A DNA stretch of 64,000 nucleotides. It comes from Rugamonas fusca (GTDB lineage Bacteria; Pseudomonadota; Gammaproteobacteria; Burkholderiales; Burkholderiaceae_D). Both the position numbers and the translations under genes were made by a program. Below the pieces are notes generated by a model. That model was not told the origin of the DNA and did not search any database. It was given only the letters and a program-made list of their open reading frames with translations. This document shows, in pieces, positions 28,484 through 37,125 of this stretch; the stretch's first letter is position 1, and each line of letters opens with the position of its first letter. The DNA lies in assembly GCF_014042365.1 (NCBI RefSeq), contig NZ_JACEZS010000011.1, forward strand, positions 124,001 through 188,000, in the 5' to 3' direction.

Positions 28484-31234
28484 ATGTTCCCCAATGATAG
28501 CGAACGACCCGACCCGGACGCCTTGCTGGCGCAGGTACAGGCCCAGGAACGCAAGGCGGCGCGGGGCAAGCTGCGCATCTATTTCGGCGCTTCCGCTGGC
28601 GTAGGCAAGACCTACGCCATGCTGGCGGCCGCCCGCAAGCTGCAGGCCGACGGCCAGCCCGTGCTGGTGGGCGTGATCGAAACCCACGGCCGCAGCGAGA
28701 CGGCCGCCATGCTCGAAGGGCTGGACGTGCTGCCGTTGCGCCAGGTCGACTATCGCGGCAAGCAACTGGGCGAATTCGATATCGATACGGCGCTGGCGCG
28801 CCGTCCACCCCTGATCCTGATCGACGAACTGGCCCACTCCAACGCGCCCGGCTCGCGCCACCCCAAGCGCTGGCAGGACGTGGAGGAATTGCTGGACGCG
28901 GGCATCGACGTGCTCACCACCGTCAATGTGCAGCACCTGGAAAGCCTGAACGACGTGGTGGGCGGCATCACCGGCATCCGCGTGGCCGAAACGCTGCCCG
29001 ACACCGTGTTCGACGAGGCCGACGAAGTGGTGCTGGTGGACTTGCCGGCTGACGAACTGCTGGCCCGCCTCAAGGGTGGCAAGGTGTACCAGCAACAGCA
29101 GGCCGAGCGCGCGTCGAAGAATTTTTTCCGCAAGGGGAACCTGATCGCGCTGCGCGAACTGGCGCTGCGCCGCACGGCCGACCGCATCGAGGACGACGTG
29201 CGGGCCTATCGCGTCGAGCAGTCGATCGGGGACATCTGGAAGACGGGCGCCACGCTGCTGGCCTGCGTGGGGCCGCGCCCGGGCGCCGAGCATATCGTGC
29301 GCAGCACGGCGCGCCTGGCCAGCCAGCTCGGTTCGGCCTGGCATGCCGTGTACGTGGAGACGCCGGCCCTGCAACGCTTGCCGGCAGCCGAGCGCGAACG
29401 GATACTGAACACGCTCAAGCTGGCCGACAGCCTGGGCGCCACCACGGCAGTGGTGACCGGCGATGATGTGGCCGTGGCCGTAGCGGATTACGCGCGCGGC
29501 CATAACCTGTCCAAGATCGTCATGGCGCGCGCCAGACGGCGCCGCCGCCCGTGGCGCCGCCCCCAGTTGCGCCGCGTGGCCGAACATGCGCCCGAAATCG
29601 ACCTGATCGAGATCGGCATGCCGAACGAGGATGAGCAGGGCGCGCCCGCGCGCGCCCGCCCGGAGCCGGACGGCGACGGCGAGGAGGACGACAGCAAGCG
29701 CCTGGCCGGTTACCTGTGGGCCGGCGCCGCCAGCCTGGCCACGGCGCTGCTGGCCACACCCATGCTGGCCTACCTGGACCTGGCCAACATCGCCATGCTG
29801 TTCCTGCTGGCCGTGCTGCTGGTGGCCGTGCGCTTCGGGCGCGGTCCGTCCGTGGTGGCCACCTGCGTCAGCGTGGCCTGCTTCGACTTCTTCTTCGTGC
29901 CGCCGCGCTTCACGTTCGCCATCTCCGACCTGCAATACCTGGTCTCGTTCGCCGTCATGCTGGCCGTGGGCCTGATCACGGGCCACCTGACGGCCGGCCT
30001 GCGCTTCCAGGCCCACGTGGCCTCGCGCCGCGAAGCGCGTTCGCGCGCGCTGTACGAGTATGCGCGCGAGCTGTCCGGTGCGCTGCAGACGGAGCAGATC
30101 TTCGAGATCACCCAGCGCTTCATCCAGGGCGCGTTCCGGGCCCGCGCCACGCTGCTGGTGCCGGACCCGGACGGCCGCCTCAAGCTGCCGCCGCAGGACC
30201 CATCCGACGCGGCGGCCATGGCCCACATGGCCGTCTTCGACGCCGGCATCGCCCAGTGGGCCTTCGACCATGCCGAATGCGCGGGCCTGGGCACGGACAC
30301 GCTGCCGGCCAGCCGCATCTTCTACCTGCCGCTGGTGGCGCCCATGCGCACCCGCGGCGTGCTGGCGATCCAGCCCGAGCACCGGCGCTGGATCATGATT
30401 CCCGAACAGCGCCAGCACCTGGACACCTTCGCGACGCTGGCCGCCATCGCGCTGGAACGGGTGCACTACATCGAAGTGGCGCAGGAGGCGCTGGTGGACA
30501 TGGAATCGGAACGGCTGCGCAATTCGCTGCTGGCGGCCCTGTCGCACGATTTGCGCACGCCGCTCACGTCGCTGGTGGGCATGTCCGAATCGCTGGCCGG
30601 CTCGCGTCCGCCGCTGGCGCCCGCCCAGCTGGCGCAGGCCAACGCGCTGCACGACGAGGCCCGGCGCATGAGCGCGCTCGTCTCCAACCTGCTCGACATG
30701 GCCCGCATCCAGAGCGGAGAAGTGACCTTCAACCTGCAATGGCAGCCGCTGGAGGAGGTGGTGGGCAGCGCGCTGCGCGCCAGCGGCGCGCAACTCAAGT
30801 CGCACGTGGTGGCCACCAGGCTGGCGCCGGACCTGCCGCTGCTGCGCTTCGACGCCGTGCTGATCGAACGCGTGCTGTGCAACCTGCTGGAGAACGCGGC
30901 CAAGTACACGCCGCCCGGTTCGCACGTGACGGTGGCCGCCGAGCCGCGCGGCACGTGGGTGGACGTGATGGTCTATGATGACGGCCCGGGCCTGCCGCAT
31001 GGGCGCGAGGAAGCCATCTTCGAGAAATTCACCCGCGGCGAACGCGAGTCGGCCAAGCCGGGCGTGGGACTGGGGCTGGCCATCTGCCGCGCCATCGTCG
31101 AGGCGCACGGCGGCAGGATCAACGCAGCGCCCTCGCCGGCCGGCGGCGCCGCCTTCGTGTTCTCGCTGCCCGTGGGCAGCCCGCCGCCGTTGCCCGAGCC
31201 GGAACCCGAACGACAAGGACATAGCGATGAATGA
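28484..31234 (+). CDS. kdpD: Sensor histidine kinase for potassium limitation
   Basis: A 916-residue membrane kinase with the full KdpD order: N-terminal KdpD domain with a Walker A-like GASAGVGKTYAML, a Usp-like domain (about 250-370), four membrane helices (about 405-505), a GAF-like domain, then the kinase core with H-box ALSHDLRTPLTSLVG and N-box/G-box LLENAAKYTPPG and GVGLGLAICRAIVEAHGG. It senses low potassium and phosphorylates KdpE. Its stop overlaps the kdpE start by eight bases. Confidence 0.97.
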   Translation: MFPNDSERPDPDALLAQVQAQERKAARGKLRIYFGASAGVGKTYAMLAAARKLQADGQPVLVGVIETHGRSETAAMLEGLDVLPLRQVDYRGKQLGEFDIDTALARRPPLILIDELAHSNAPGSRHPKRWQDVEELLDAGIDVLTTVNVQHLESLNDVVGGITGIRVAETLPDTVFDEADEVVLVDLPADELLARLKGGKVYQQQQAERASKNFFRKGNLIALRELALRRTADRIEDDVRAYRVEQSIGDIWKTGATLLACVGPRPGAEHIVRSTARLASQLGSAWHAVYVETPALQRLPAAERERILNTLKLADSLGATTAVVTGDDVAVAVADYARGHNLSKIVMARARRRRRPWRRPQLRRVAEHAPEIDLIEIGMPNEDEQGAPARARPEPDGDGEEDDSKRLAGYLWAGAASLATALLATPMLAYLDLANIAMLFLLAVLLVAVRFGRGPSVVATCVSVACFDFFFVPPRFTFAISDLQYLVSFAVMLAVGLITGHLTAGLRFQAHVASRREARSRALYEYARELSGALQTEQIFEITQRFIQGAFRARATLLVPDPDGRLKLPPQDPSDAAAMAHMAVFDAGIAQWAFDHAECAGLGTDTLPASRIFYLPLVAPMRTRGVLAIQPEHRRWIMIPEQRQHLDTFATLAAIALERVHYIEVAQEALVDMESERLRNSLLAALSHDLRTPLTSLVGMSESLAGSRPPLAPAQLAQANALHDEARRMSALVSNLLDMARIQSGEVTFNLQWQPLEEVVGSALRASGAQLKSHVVATRLAPDLPLLRFDAVLIERVLCNLLENAAKYTPPGSHVTVAAEPRGTWVDVMVYDDGPGLPHGREEAIFEKFTRGERESAKPGVGLGLAICRAIVEAHGGRINAAPSPAGGAAFVFSLPVGSPPPLPEPEPERQGHSDE

Positions 31235-31925
31235 ACCGATGCCGACCGCGCTGCTGGTCGAGGACGAACCGCAGATCCGCCGCTTCGTGCGCGGCGCGCT
31301 GGAGGACGAGGGCTGGCAGGTGCACGAGGCGGCCACGCTGCAACGCGGCCTGATCGACGCCGGCACCCGCAAGCCCGACCTGGTGGTGCTGGACCTGGGC
31401 CTGCCCGATGGCGACGGCGTGGACCTGATCGCCGACTTGCGCAAATGGTCGGCCGTGCCGGTGATCGTGCTGTCGGCCCGCGCCAACGAGGCCGACAAGA
31501 TCCGCGCCCTGGACGCGGGCGCCGACGACTACCTGACCAAGCCGTTCGGCGTGGGCGAATTGCTGGCCCGGGTGCGCGCCACGCTGCGCCGCCAGCGCCA
31601 GCCCGCCGCCGGCAACGCGGGACCGGTGCGCTTTGGCGCGGTGGAAGTGGATTTGCCGAACCGGCGCGTCACGCGCGCCGGCCAGCACGTGCACCTGACG
31701 CCGACCGAATACCGGCTGCTGGCCGTGCTGGTGGCCAACGCGGGACGCGTGATGACCAACCCCCAGCTGCTGCGCGCCGTGTGGGGGCCGTCGCAGGCCG
31801 AGAATGGCCACTACCTGCGCATCTACATGGGCCACTTGCGCCACAAGCTGGAGGACGACCCTACCCAGCCCCGCTACCTGCTGACGGAAACGGCCGTCGG
31901 CTACCGGCTGCAACTGCCGTCCTGA
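31227..31925 (+). CDS. kdpE: Response regulator KdpE
   Basis: A 232-residue OmpR/PhoB-family regulator. The receiver has the acidic pair VEDEP, the phosphoacceptor D56 in DLVVLDLGLPDGDG and the conserved Lys in YLTKPFGVGEL; the winged-helix output ends GYRLQLPS. It activates kdpFABC when phosphorylated by KdpD. The start overlaps the end of kdpD. Phased TTTAC half-sites upstream of kdp and of the porin are candidate targets. Confidence 0.96.
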   Translation: MNEPMPTALLVEDEPQIRRFVRGALEDEGWQVHEAATLQRGLIDAGTRKPDLVVLDLGLPDGDGVDLIADLRKWSAVPVIVLSARANEADKIRALDAGADDYLTKPFGVGELLARVRATLRRQRQPAAGNAGPVRFGAVEVDLPNRRVTRAGQHVHLTPTEYRLLAVLVANAGRVMTNPQLLRAVWGPSQAENGHYLRIYMGHLRHKLEDDPTQPRYLLTETAVGYRLQLPS

Positions 31926-32106
31926 CGGCGCGCCGCCGGGGGGACCCGGTGCAGGCGGCGGCGCTGGCCGGCAATGTGCCCGCCAGGCGACGCTGCGATC
32001 CTTATGCGAACGGCGCGCTGACGGAGTCATTACAAAAAATGACAATTCCCGTGCCTGGAAGTGGGGGGGGCGGCGTCACGCGTGGTGCGCCGGCCGGGGC
32101 GGGCGC

Positions 32107-32457
32107 TTAGCCGTGATACTGGGGATTGGCGGTGACGTAGGTGCGCACCGTGCCGACATTGACGCCGGCCGGCGCGATCCTGGCCAGCTCGAACGTGATC
32201 TCGCCCTGCAAGGTATCGAAGTGCCAGGTAAAGTTCTGGTCACCGACGCTAAAGCGGATGGTTTCGCCATTGGTGACGTTGATCCACCTGGTGTCCGGGG
32301 TGATGACGATGGTGCGCACGGCACCGGCCGTCGGGACCTGGCTGCCGTAGTCGGCGCTGGTGCCGGTGTAGCCCGAAGCGTGGGCCTGGCAAATGGCGGC
32401 GCTGCTTGCCAGGCTTGCCAACAGGATGGCCATGGCCGGATGTCGGATGTTCAGCAT
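32107..32457 (-). CDS. CzcE-family periplasmic metal-binding protein
   Basis: A 116-residue protein with a signal peptide (residues 1-27, ending CQAHA) and a small beta-rich domain resembling CzcE of Cupriavidus, a periplasmic copper-binding protein. Potential ligands include the His in FTWHFD, the C-terminal NPQYHG and several Asp. Conserved WINVTNGETIRF and TWHFDTL fit the family. AAGGAG precedes the ATG. In related genomes such genes are transcribed divergently from a heavy-metal two-component system, and here the remains of exactly that system lie on the other side of the intergenic gap. Confidence 0.8.
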   Translation of the reverse strand: MLNIRHPAMAILLASLASSAAICQAHASGYTGTSADYGSQVPTAGAVRTIVITPDTRWINVTNGETIRFSVGDQNFTWHFDTLQGEITFELARIAPAGVNVGTVRTYVTANPQYHG

Positions 32458-32561
32458 GAAAATCTCCTTGATGGTTGGCTGGTGAGTGCGTTGTCGCTCG
32501 CCGGTGTCGGCAGGGCGTGCGCCGGTGAAGGCAAGCAAGGCAACGCGGGACTGGCCGCTGC

Positions 32562-32741
32562 ATGATGTGGATGGTAATCCAAGATGAACCCAAGGCCGGG
32601 GATTATTTGCGCAATGGCCTGTCCGAGGCGGGCGACGTCGTCGACATGGCCGTGCGCCGCCTGCGCCAGAAGGTAGACGAACCGTTTGCCAGCCGCCTGA
32701 TCCATACGGTCCATGGTGTAGGCTCCCGTTGCGAAGGCTAG
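32562..32741 (+). pseudogene. Remnant of heavy-metal response regulator (internally deleted)
   Basis: Sixty codons that join the two ends of a CopR/CusR/IrlR-type regulator. The first part, [20 protein letters not shown], corresponds to the receiver start (normally VEDEPKTGDYLRQGL). It jumps directly after VVDMA to [20 protein letters not shown], which is the recognition-helix/wing end of the DNA-binding domain. About 165 internal residues, including the phosphoacceptor Asp, are missing while the frame is kept. It is divergent from the CzcE-type gene. It cannot work as a regulator. Confidence 0.8.
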
Positions 32742-32743
32742 CC

Positions 32744-33120
32744 ATGGGCCGCCTTTCGCTGGCCGCGCCCTGGCCTTGCTGTTTGCCCTGCTGTCGTTCG
32801 CCGTCATCGCCACCGTTGGCGTGGCCTGGTACAACGGACGGATCGACAAAGGCGGCGCGCCGAAGGCATTGCCGCCGTTGATCGATGGCTTCAACGCCAT
32901 GCTGGGCCGGCCGCGGCGCCACCATCCCGCCACACCATCTGAGCCGCCTGTTCAACCGCTTCCATCGCGCCGACGCGGCGCGTATCGGCTCGCCAGTGCC
33001 AAGTGGACTGGGCTAGTCTCGTGCGCAGCATCAGGGCGCTGCAACAGGGGCGCTGGGGCGCCACCAACACGGACGGGGTGACGCGCTTTACGCTGCATTT
33101 TCCGGCGTCGGGCAGGACGA
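32744..33120 (+). pseudogene. Remnant of heavy-metal sensor histidine kinase
   Basis: Fragments of a CusS/IrlS-type kinase in two or more frames. The start MGRLSLAA then, after a one-base loss near 32768, LALLFALLSFAVIATVGVAWY (first membrane helix) and a HAMP-like piece PLIDGFNAMLGR. Further on, in another frame, LSRLFNRFHRADAARI matches the F-box (FDRFYRADPAR), and VRSIRALQQGRW with DGVTRFTLHFPA matches the kinase C-terminus. The periplasmic sensor, H-box and N-box are gone. It follows the regulator remnant by two bases, as in intact operons. Confidence 0.75.
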
Positions 33121-33216
33121 TCAAGGCATTTTTGCACCGAAACGGGGCGTTTTTGCCGCTGTGCAACCTTATAACAACAGCGCAAGGAAAGTTGCGAAAA
33201 ATGTTAGGAAAAATGC

Positions 33217-33246
33217 TTGACAATAAATAATTTTCAACAGTACCAT
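33217..33246 (+). promoter_or_regulatory. Candidate promoter of the RiPP/polyketide operon
   Basis: TTGACA at 33217 followed 18 bases later by TACCAT at 33241, within a strongly AT-rich stretch (about 33170-33300) that stands out from the GC-rich genome. It lies 60 bases upstream of the first gene of the cluster. The 11-mer GCAACCTTATA occurs on both sides (33163 and 33251), a possible regulator site. Confidence 0.4.
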
Positions 33247-33306
33247 CCTTGCAACCTTATAGTTTAAATAAGTTTAATCCTATATTAAGTTTGCGGGGGC
33301 AGTGAC

Positions 33307-34569
33307 ATGGCTTCGACTTATTGCTTGAATCCGACGGTGACGCTGGAACTGACGAATAGCCCGAGTTCGGAAAAACGTCGGTATTTGCTGAGCACGAATG
33401 GACGCCAGTATTACGTGGATGCCGCCGTCGGTGATATCGTCGCCGGACTGCAATCGAATCAGGATCCGGATGACATATTCGGGAGCGTTACGCGCCAATT
33501 CCGTATCACGCGGGAAGCATTCGATGAGTTACTTAATGTGAAACTACCCGCCATGGGGGTATTGCAATCGCCCCATCCGGCCGGCATGCGCGCCTCCCCG
33601 GCCGATCCCGAATCGATTACCTTCCTGTTTCACCTGATGCCGCGCGCACTGGCCGGGCGGCTCGCTGGCGGCGCGGCCGCCCTGTTTTCCAGGCCGGCCG
33701 CAGCCGTGACGCTGCTGGCCGCGCTGGCCATCCTGGCCGTCGCGTTGACGACGGGCAAACTCAGCCTGCTCGCGCTCGAAAGCATGATCGCGGCGCCGGC
33801 CAGTTTCACCGCCGCCCAATACGGGCAATTGTATCTGATCCTATTCGCGGCCGCGGTGATTCACGAGCTCGGCCATTTATCCGCGGCCAAGCGGTTCAAT
33901 TGCGAAATTGACCGTATCAACGTCGGGGCCTATCTTATTTTCCCGGTGTTTTACGTCAATATGTCGAACACCTGGAAACTTTCGGCGCGCCAGCGTATTG
34001 TCGTTAATCTCGGCGGCATGTATTTCCAGTTTATTTACACAATCGCGCTTTTATTGTTCGCGCAGTATTCGGCATCACCGCTGGTGATGTATGCGTTTTA
34101 TACCTCGCTGTATATTATTCTGGTTAATCTGAATCCATTTTTGAAATTCGATGGATATTGGGTGTACGGCGACTATTTCGATATTATTAATTTGCGCCAG
34201 CAACATCTTAAATTGCTGGGACAGTTCATGCACAGCGCGCCAGGTAAATGGATCGCCATCTATCGCGCCGCCTGGCAGGCCAATGCGGGGCTGGCCGCCT
34301 ATGTGGTGGGCGCCACGCTGTTCCTGACCTATTTCGCCTGCATGCTGGCGCAGTTCCTGCTCCAGTTCCTGGTCGACTTCCCGGGCAAGTGGGATGAACT
34401 GACCGGGGCCATGCGCCAGAGCAATGACATCTGGGGCAACGTGGATGCGTTCACGCATCTTGCCTATCAATGCTTCCTGCTGTTCGCCTTTGCGATGATC
34501 GCCCGCCGCACGCTGTCGTTCCTCGTCTCAGCCTGGCGTTACGGACACGACGGAGCGCGCCAGCAATGA
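33307..34569 (+). CDS. M50-type membrane metallopeptidase with PqqD-like N-terminus
   Basis: A 420-residue protein. Residues about 10-90 form a small domain (RYLLSTNGRQYYVDAAVGDI to LLNVKLPAMGVL) with the rhythm of PqqD-like RiPP recognition elements. About six membrane helices follow, starting near 128. HELGH at 186-190 and the distal NPFLKFDGYW (Asp282) are the zinc ligands of site-2-type M50 peptidases, as in 'putative peptide zinc metalloprotease' proteins of RiPP clusters. It may cleave the leader or act in maturation at the membrane. Codon use between 33880 and 34220 is markedly AT-richer than neighbours. Its stop overlaps the arginase start (ATGA). The exact role is inferred. Confidence 0.75.
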   Translation: MASTYCLNPTVTLELTNSPSSEKRRYLLSTNGRQYYVDAAVGDIVAGLQSNQDPDDIFGSVTRQFRITREAFDELLNVKLPAMGVLQSPHPAGMRASPADPESITFLFHLMPRALAGRLAGGAAALFSRPAAAVTLLAALAILAVALTTGKLSLLALESMIAAPASFTAAQYGQLYLILFAAAVIHELGHLSAAKRFNCEIDRINVGAYLIFPVFYVNMSNTWKLSARQRIVVNLGGMYFQFIYTIALLLFAQYSASPLVMYAFYTSLYIILVNLNPFLKFDGYWVYGDYFDIINLRQQHLKLLGQFMHSAPGKWIAIYRAAWQANAGLAAYVVGATLFLTYFACMLAQFLLQFLVDFPGKWDELTGAMRQSNDIWGNVDAFTHLAYQCFLLFAFAMIARRTLSFLVSAWRYGHDGARQQ

Positions 34570-35831
34570 ATCAGCCATATGTCGCGGCGCCGGCCGATGC
34601 CGGCGAACTGCACCTGTACAAGTTGTCCGAGGCCGTACAGCTGACCCCCACGCCCGATGGCGGAACCGTGCTCAAGCATATGATCAGCGAACGTTCCTAC
34701 AAACTGGGCAGCAAGGAAAGCCGGGTCGTCCATGCCATGCAAGCGGGGGCGCCGCTGGAGTCCGGCGGCCACGCCGGCATCGACCCGGCCTTCGTCGCCA
34801 GCGTGCTGGGCTTTTTGCGCGACAAGAATATTGTGGTGGACCGGGATCATGCGGTCGCGGCCGACTACCTGCTGATCGAAGCGGGCGCGCCTTGCTGGGG
34901 CCAGTCGGCCACGCTGCCGACGTGCCAGCCGGCCGATGTGTGCTACGTCGGCGTGCCCTATGGCTATGGCAATGGCGTGTCCGCCGCCACCAAGGATGCG
35001 CCCATGGCCGTGCGCAACTGGCTGCGCACGCATCGCCTGAGCCGGGAAAACATCCTGAACGAACCCAACATCGCCGGCTACTTTCCCCCGGCGCTGGGGG
35101 CGCGCGCCCGGAACCTGCGTGCGCTGCACCAGCAGCAGCGCGTCAAGGACCTGGGCGACCTGTACATCTATCCCTATGAGAACCCGGTGGCCGTCTTCGC
35201 CCGCCTGGAAAAACTGGCGGCGGTCCTGGCGCGCCGGGGCGTCGTTCCCGTGTTCATCGGCGGCGACCATTCGATCACCTGTCCCATCCTCAAGGGGCTG
35301 AGCGCGCAATGGGGGGCGTTTTGCGTGCTGCACTTCGACGCGCACAACGACTGCTATCACACGGCGATCGATGCCTTGTTCGCGCCGGTGTCGAACAATC
35401 ACCACGGCAATTTCCTGTCGAGCGCGCTGGCGCAATGCAGTGGCATCCGGCAAGCCTACCAATGGGGGATACGTGGGGTCAACAACCTGGGCGCCGTGCT
35501 GCCGGCGCGCGTCGTCAGCCGCCCCGCCGGCGAACTGATCCACCTGTTGCAGACCGATCAGCTTGCCGAATTGCCGGACGCGCTGCCCGTGTACGTGACG
35601 ATCGATATCGATGTGCTGGACCCCAGTATCGCGCCCGGCACGGGCAGTCCTATCCCCGGCGGCATCACGTGGGAGCAGCTCTTCCTCGCGCTCGGCAAGC
35701 TGTTGCGCAACAAGCGCGTGATCGGCATGGACTTGGTCGAGCTTGACCCCAGCGCCGACGCCAGAGGTGTCACCATGCATGGCGCGGCCCATCTGTTGTC
35801 GCTGCTCCCCGGCTTTGTGGAGGCAGCATGA
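34566..35831 (+). CDS. Peptide-arginase-like ureohydrolase with N-terminal PqqD-like domain
   Basis: A 421-residue protein, over 100 residues longer than ordinary arginases. The C-terminal two thirds is a complete ureohydrolase: GGDHS (232-236), DAHND (258-262) and DIDVLDP (347-353) give all manganese ligands. Residues about 15-95 (LYKLSEAVQLTPTPDGGTVL then KHMISERSYKLGSKESRVV) look like a winged-helix PqqD-like leader-binding domain. Peptide arginases such as OspR convert arginine in a ribosomal peptide to ornithine, releasing urea. The two precursor genes 1.4 kb downstream have a single Arg in the core, so this fits well. It overlaps both neighbours by ATGA. An ordinary arginase or agmatinase would not need the extra domain. 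Confidence 0.85.
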   Translation: MNQPYVAAPADAGELHLYKLSEAVQLTPTPDGGTVLKHMISERSYKLGSKESRVVHAMQAGAPLESGGHAGIDPAFVASVLGFLRDKNIVVDRDHAVAADYLLIEAGAPCWGQSATLPTCQPADVCYVGVPYGYGNGVSAATKDAPMAVRNWLRTHRLSRENILNEPNIAGYFPPALGARARNLRALHQQQRVKDLGDLYIYPYENPVAVFARLEKLAAVLARRGVVPVFIGGDHSITCPILKGLSAQWGAFCVLHFDAHNDCYHTAIDALFAPVSNNHHGNFLSSALAQCSGIRQAYQWGIRGVNNLGAVLPARVVSRPAGELIHLLQTDQLAELPDALPVYVTIDIDVLDPSIAPGTGSPIPGGITWEQLFLALGKLLRNKRVIGMDLVELDPSADARGVTMHGAAHLLSLLPGFVEAA

Positions 35832-37057
35832 CGATCCGGTTAGCCGACTACCTCCTGGCCCGCGACACGGCCGTGGCCAGCCAGGTTGCCAGCAAATACA
35901 CGGACGTGGCAGGCGACCCCCACATGCGCACCCGGCTCGAGCGCCTGACGGCGCTGATGCTCGAATATTTCTTGCCCGAATTGCGCGGTGCCGACCTCGG
36001 CCCCATCGTCGATAACGTTTTCCGCAACCAGGAATGCGCCGCCTATGAAGCGTCGGTGGAGCTCGGCGAGGATTACCCGGATTTGCTGGACCAGCTGATC
36101 CAGGTGGAGCCGGCCGGCCGGCTGGCGTCCTCGCTGGGCAAACGGGCGCTCTACTGCGCCTTCCACCTCGATTCCTACCGCTTGCTGATCGCCTATCTGC
36201 GCATCCAGTGCGAACGGCCGGTGGGCTTGCTGGTGACGCCGGACGTGATCGCCGCGCAGCGCGATCAAATCAATGCCATCGGCGCGTCCGCCTTGCCGGG
36301 CGCACCCGAACGGACCGATGTCCGGCTGTTCGACGCGGAATCGTTCGAGGGCCTGGGCGATGCCTTGCGCTTTCTTGGCAAGGGCGGCTTGTTGGTCATT
36401 TATATCGACGGCAACTCGGGCTTCGGCGGCATGGCCGCGCGCCACAAAAGCATGGCCCGGATTCCATTCCTGGGCGGTCAGATCATGGCCCGCCTTGGCG
36501 TGGCGCAGCTCGCCTCGCGCCTGGCCATGCCCATCGTACCGCTGTACGTCGAGAACCTGGACAACGGCTGCCGCCGCCTGCACTGCCTGCCGGAACTGGC
36601 GCCGCCGGCCCAGGGCTCGCGCGCGGCGCAGATCGAGACGACGCGGCAGTTGTACGCCATCCTCGAGCAGCGCATACGGCGCCAACCGGCCAGCTGGGAA
36701 GGCTGGCTGTACGTGAACCGCTTCGTCGAGCAATTGCCGCCCGCAGCGGGGCAGGGCGGCGCCGATGGCGCGCACACGGGGCCGTCCATTGCCCCGCAAC
36801 AGCGCGCCCCCTGGGCCGCCGGCGAGCCGCTGGTGTTTGCCCACCGTGCCTACACGCTGCTGCCCTATCCCGGCGCCACCGTGTTGATGTGCAAGCGCCG
36901 GCTCAGTTACCAGCTGGTGTCGAAGGCGGCCGTCGCGGTGCTCGAGCGCGCGTTCCACGGCCCGGTCGACGCGGCGGCGCTGGCTGCTCCGCAGGCGATC
37001 GCTGAACTGGTCAGGCTGGGCGCGCTCGTGCCCCGCTCCAGCGCCATGGCCACGTAA
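35828..37057 (+). CDS. LpxL-like acyltransferase with C-terminal PqqD-like domain
   Basis: A 409-residue protein. Residues about 60-300 resemble the lysophospholipid/lipid A acyltransferase (LpxL/HtrB) fold: a His-containing segment ALYCAFHLDSYRLL (H113), and GGLLVIYIDGNSGFGG with RIPFLGG and ASRLAMPIVPLYVE, equivalent to the LpxL substrate-binding motifs. The usual HX4D/E is here HX4R, an odd substitution. Residues about 334-405 (VFAHRAYTLLPYPGATVLMC to AELVRLGALVP) again look PqqD-like. No membrane anchor is evident. Model: it transfers an acyl chain from ACP to the ornithine side chain of the precursor. Known ribosomal lipopeptide acylases are GNAT-type, so an LpxL-type enzyme would be new to me. 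It overlaps the arginase gene by ATGA. Confidence 0.7.
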   Translation: MTIRLADYLLARDTAVASQVASKYTDVAGDPHMRTRLERLTALMLEYFLPELRGADLGPIVDNVFRNQECAAYEASVELGEDYPDLLDQLIQVEPAGRLASSLGKRALYCAFHLDSYRLLIAYLRIQCERPVGLLVTPDVIAAQRDQINAIGASALPGAPERTDVRLFDAESFEGLGDALRFLGKGGLLVIYIDGNSGFGGMAARHKSMARIPFLGGQIMARLGVAQLASRLAMPIVPLYVENLDNGCRRLHCLPELAPPAQGSRAAQIETTRQLYAILEQRIRRQPASWEGWLYVNRFVEQLPPAAGQGGADGAHTGPSIAPQQRAPWAAGEPLVFAHRAYTLLPYPGATVLMCKRRLSYQLVSKAAVAVLERAFHGPVDAAALAAPQAIAELVRLGALVPRSSAMAT

Positions 37058-37125
37058 TACCGAACATGCTGTTCCAGCCAGCTGCGCTGCCAGCGGACAC
37101 GCTGCAGGCAGCTGGCGTAAGAATT

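Noticed and set aside
27824..31498. Open frame of over 1,200 codons opposite kdpC and kdpD
   Set aside because: Low-complexity His/Gln/Arg/Gly composition and complete overlap with two well-supported genes mark it as a shadow.
33003..33230. A 75-codon open frame before the RiPP cluster as a new small gene
   Set aside because: Its first 45 residues are the C-terminal end of a histidine kinase (TDGVTRFTLHFPA), so it belongs to the kinase remnant.
34566..35831. Housekeeping arginase or agmatinase linked with argH
   Set aside because: The extra N-terminal domain, the ATGA coupling to RiPP genes and the 22 kb distance to argH argue against it.
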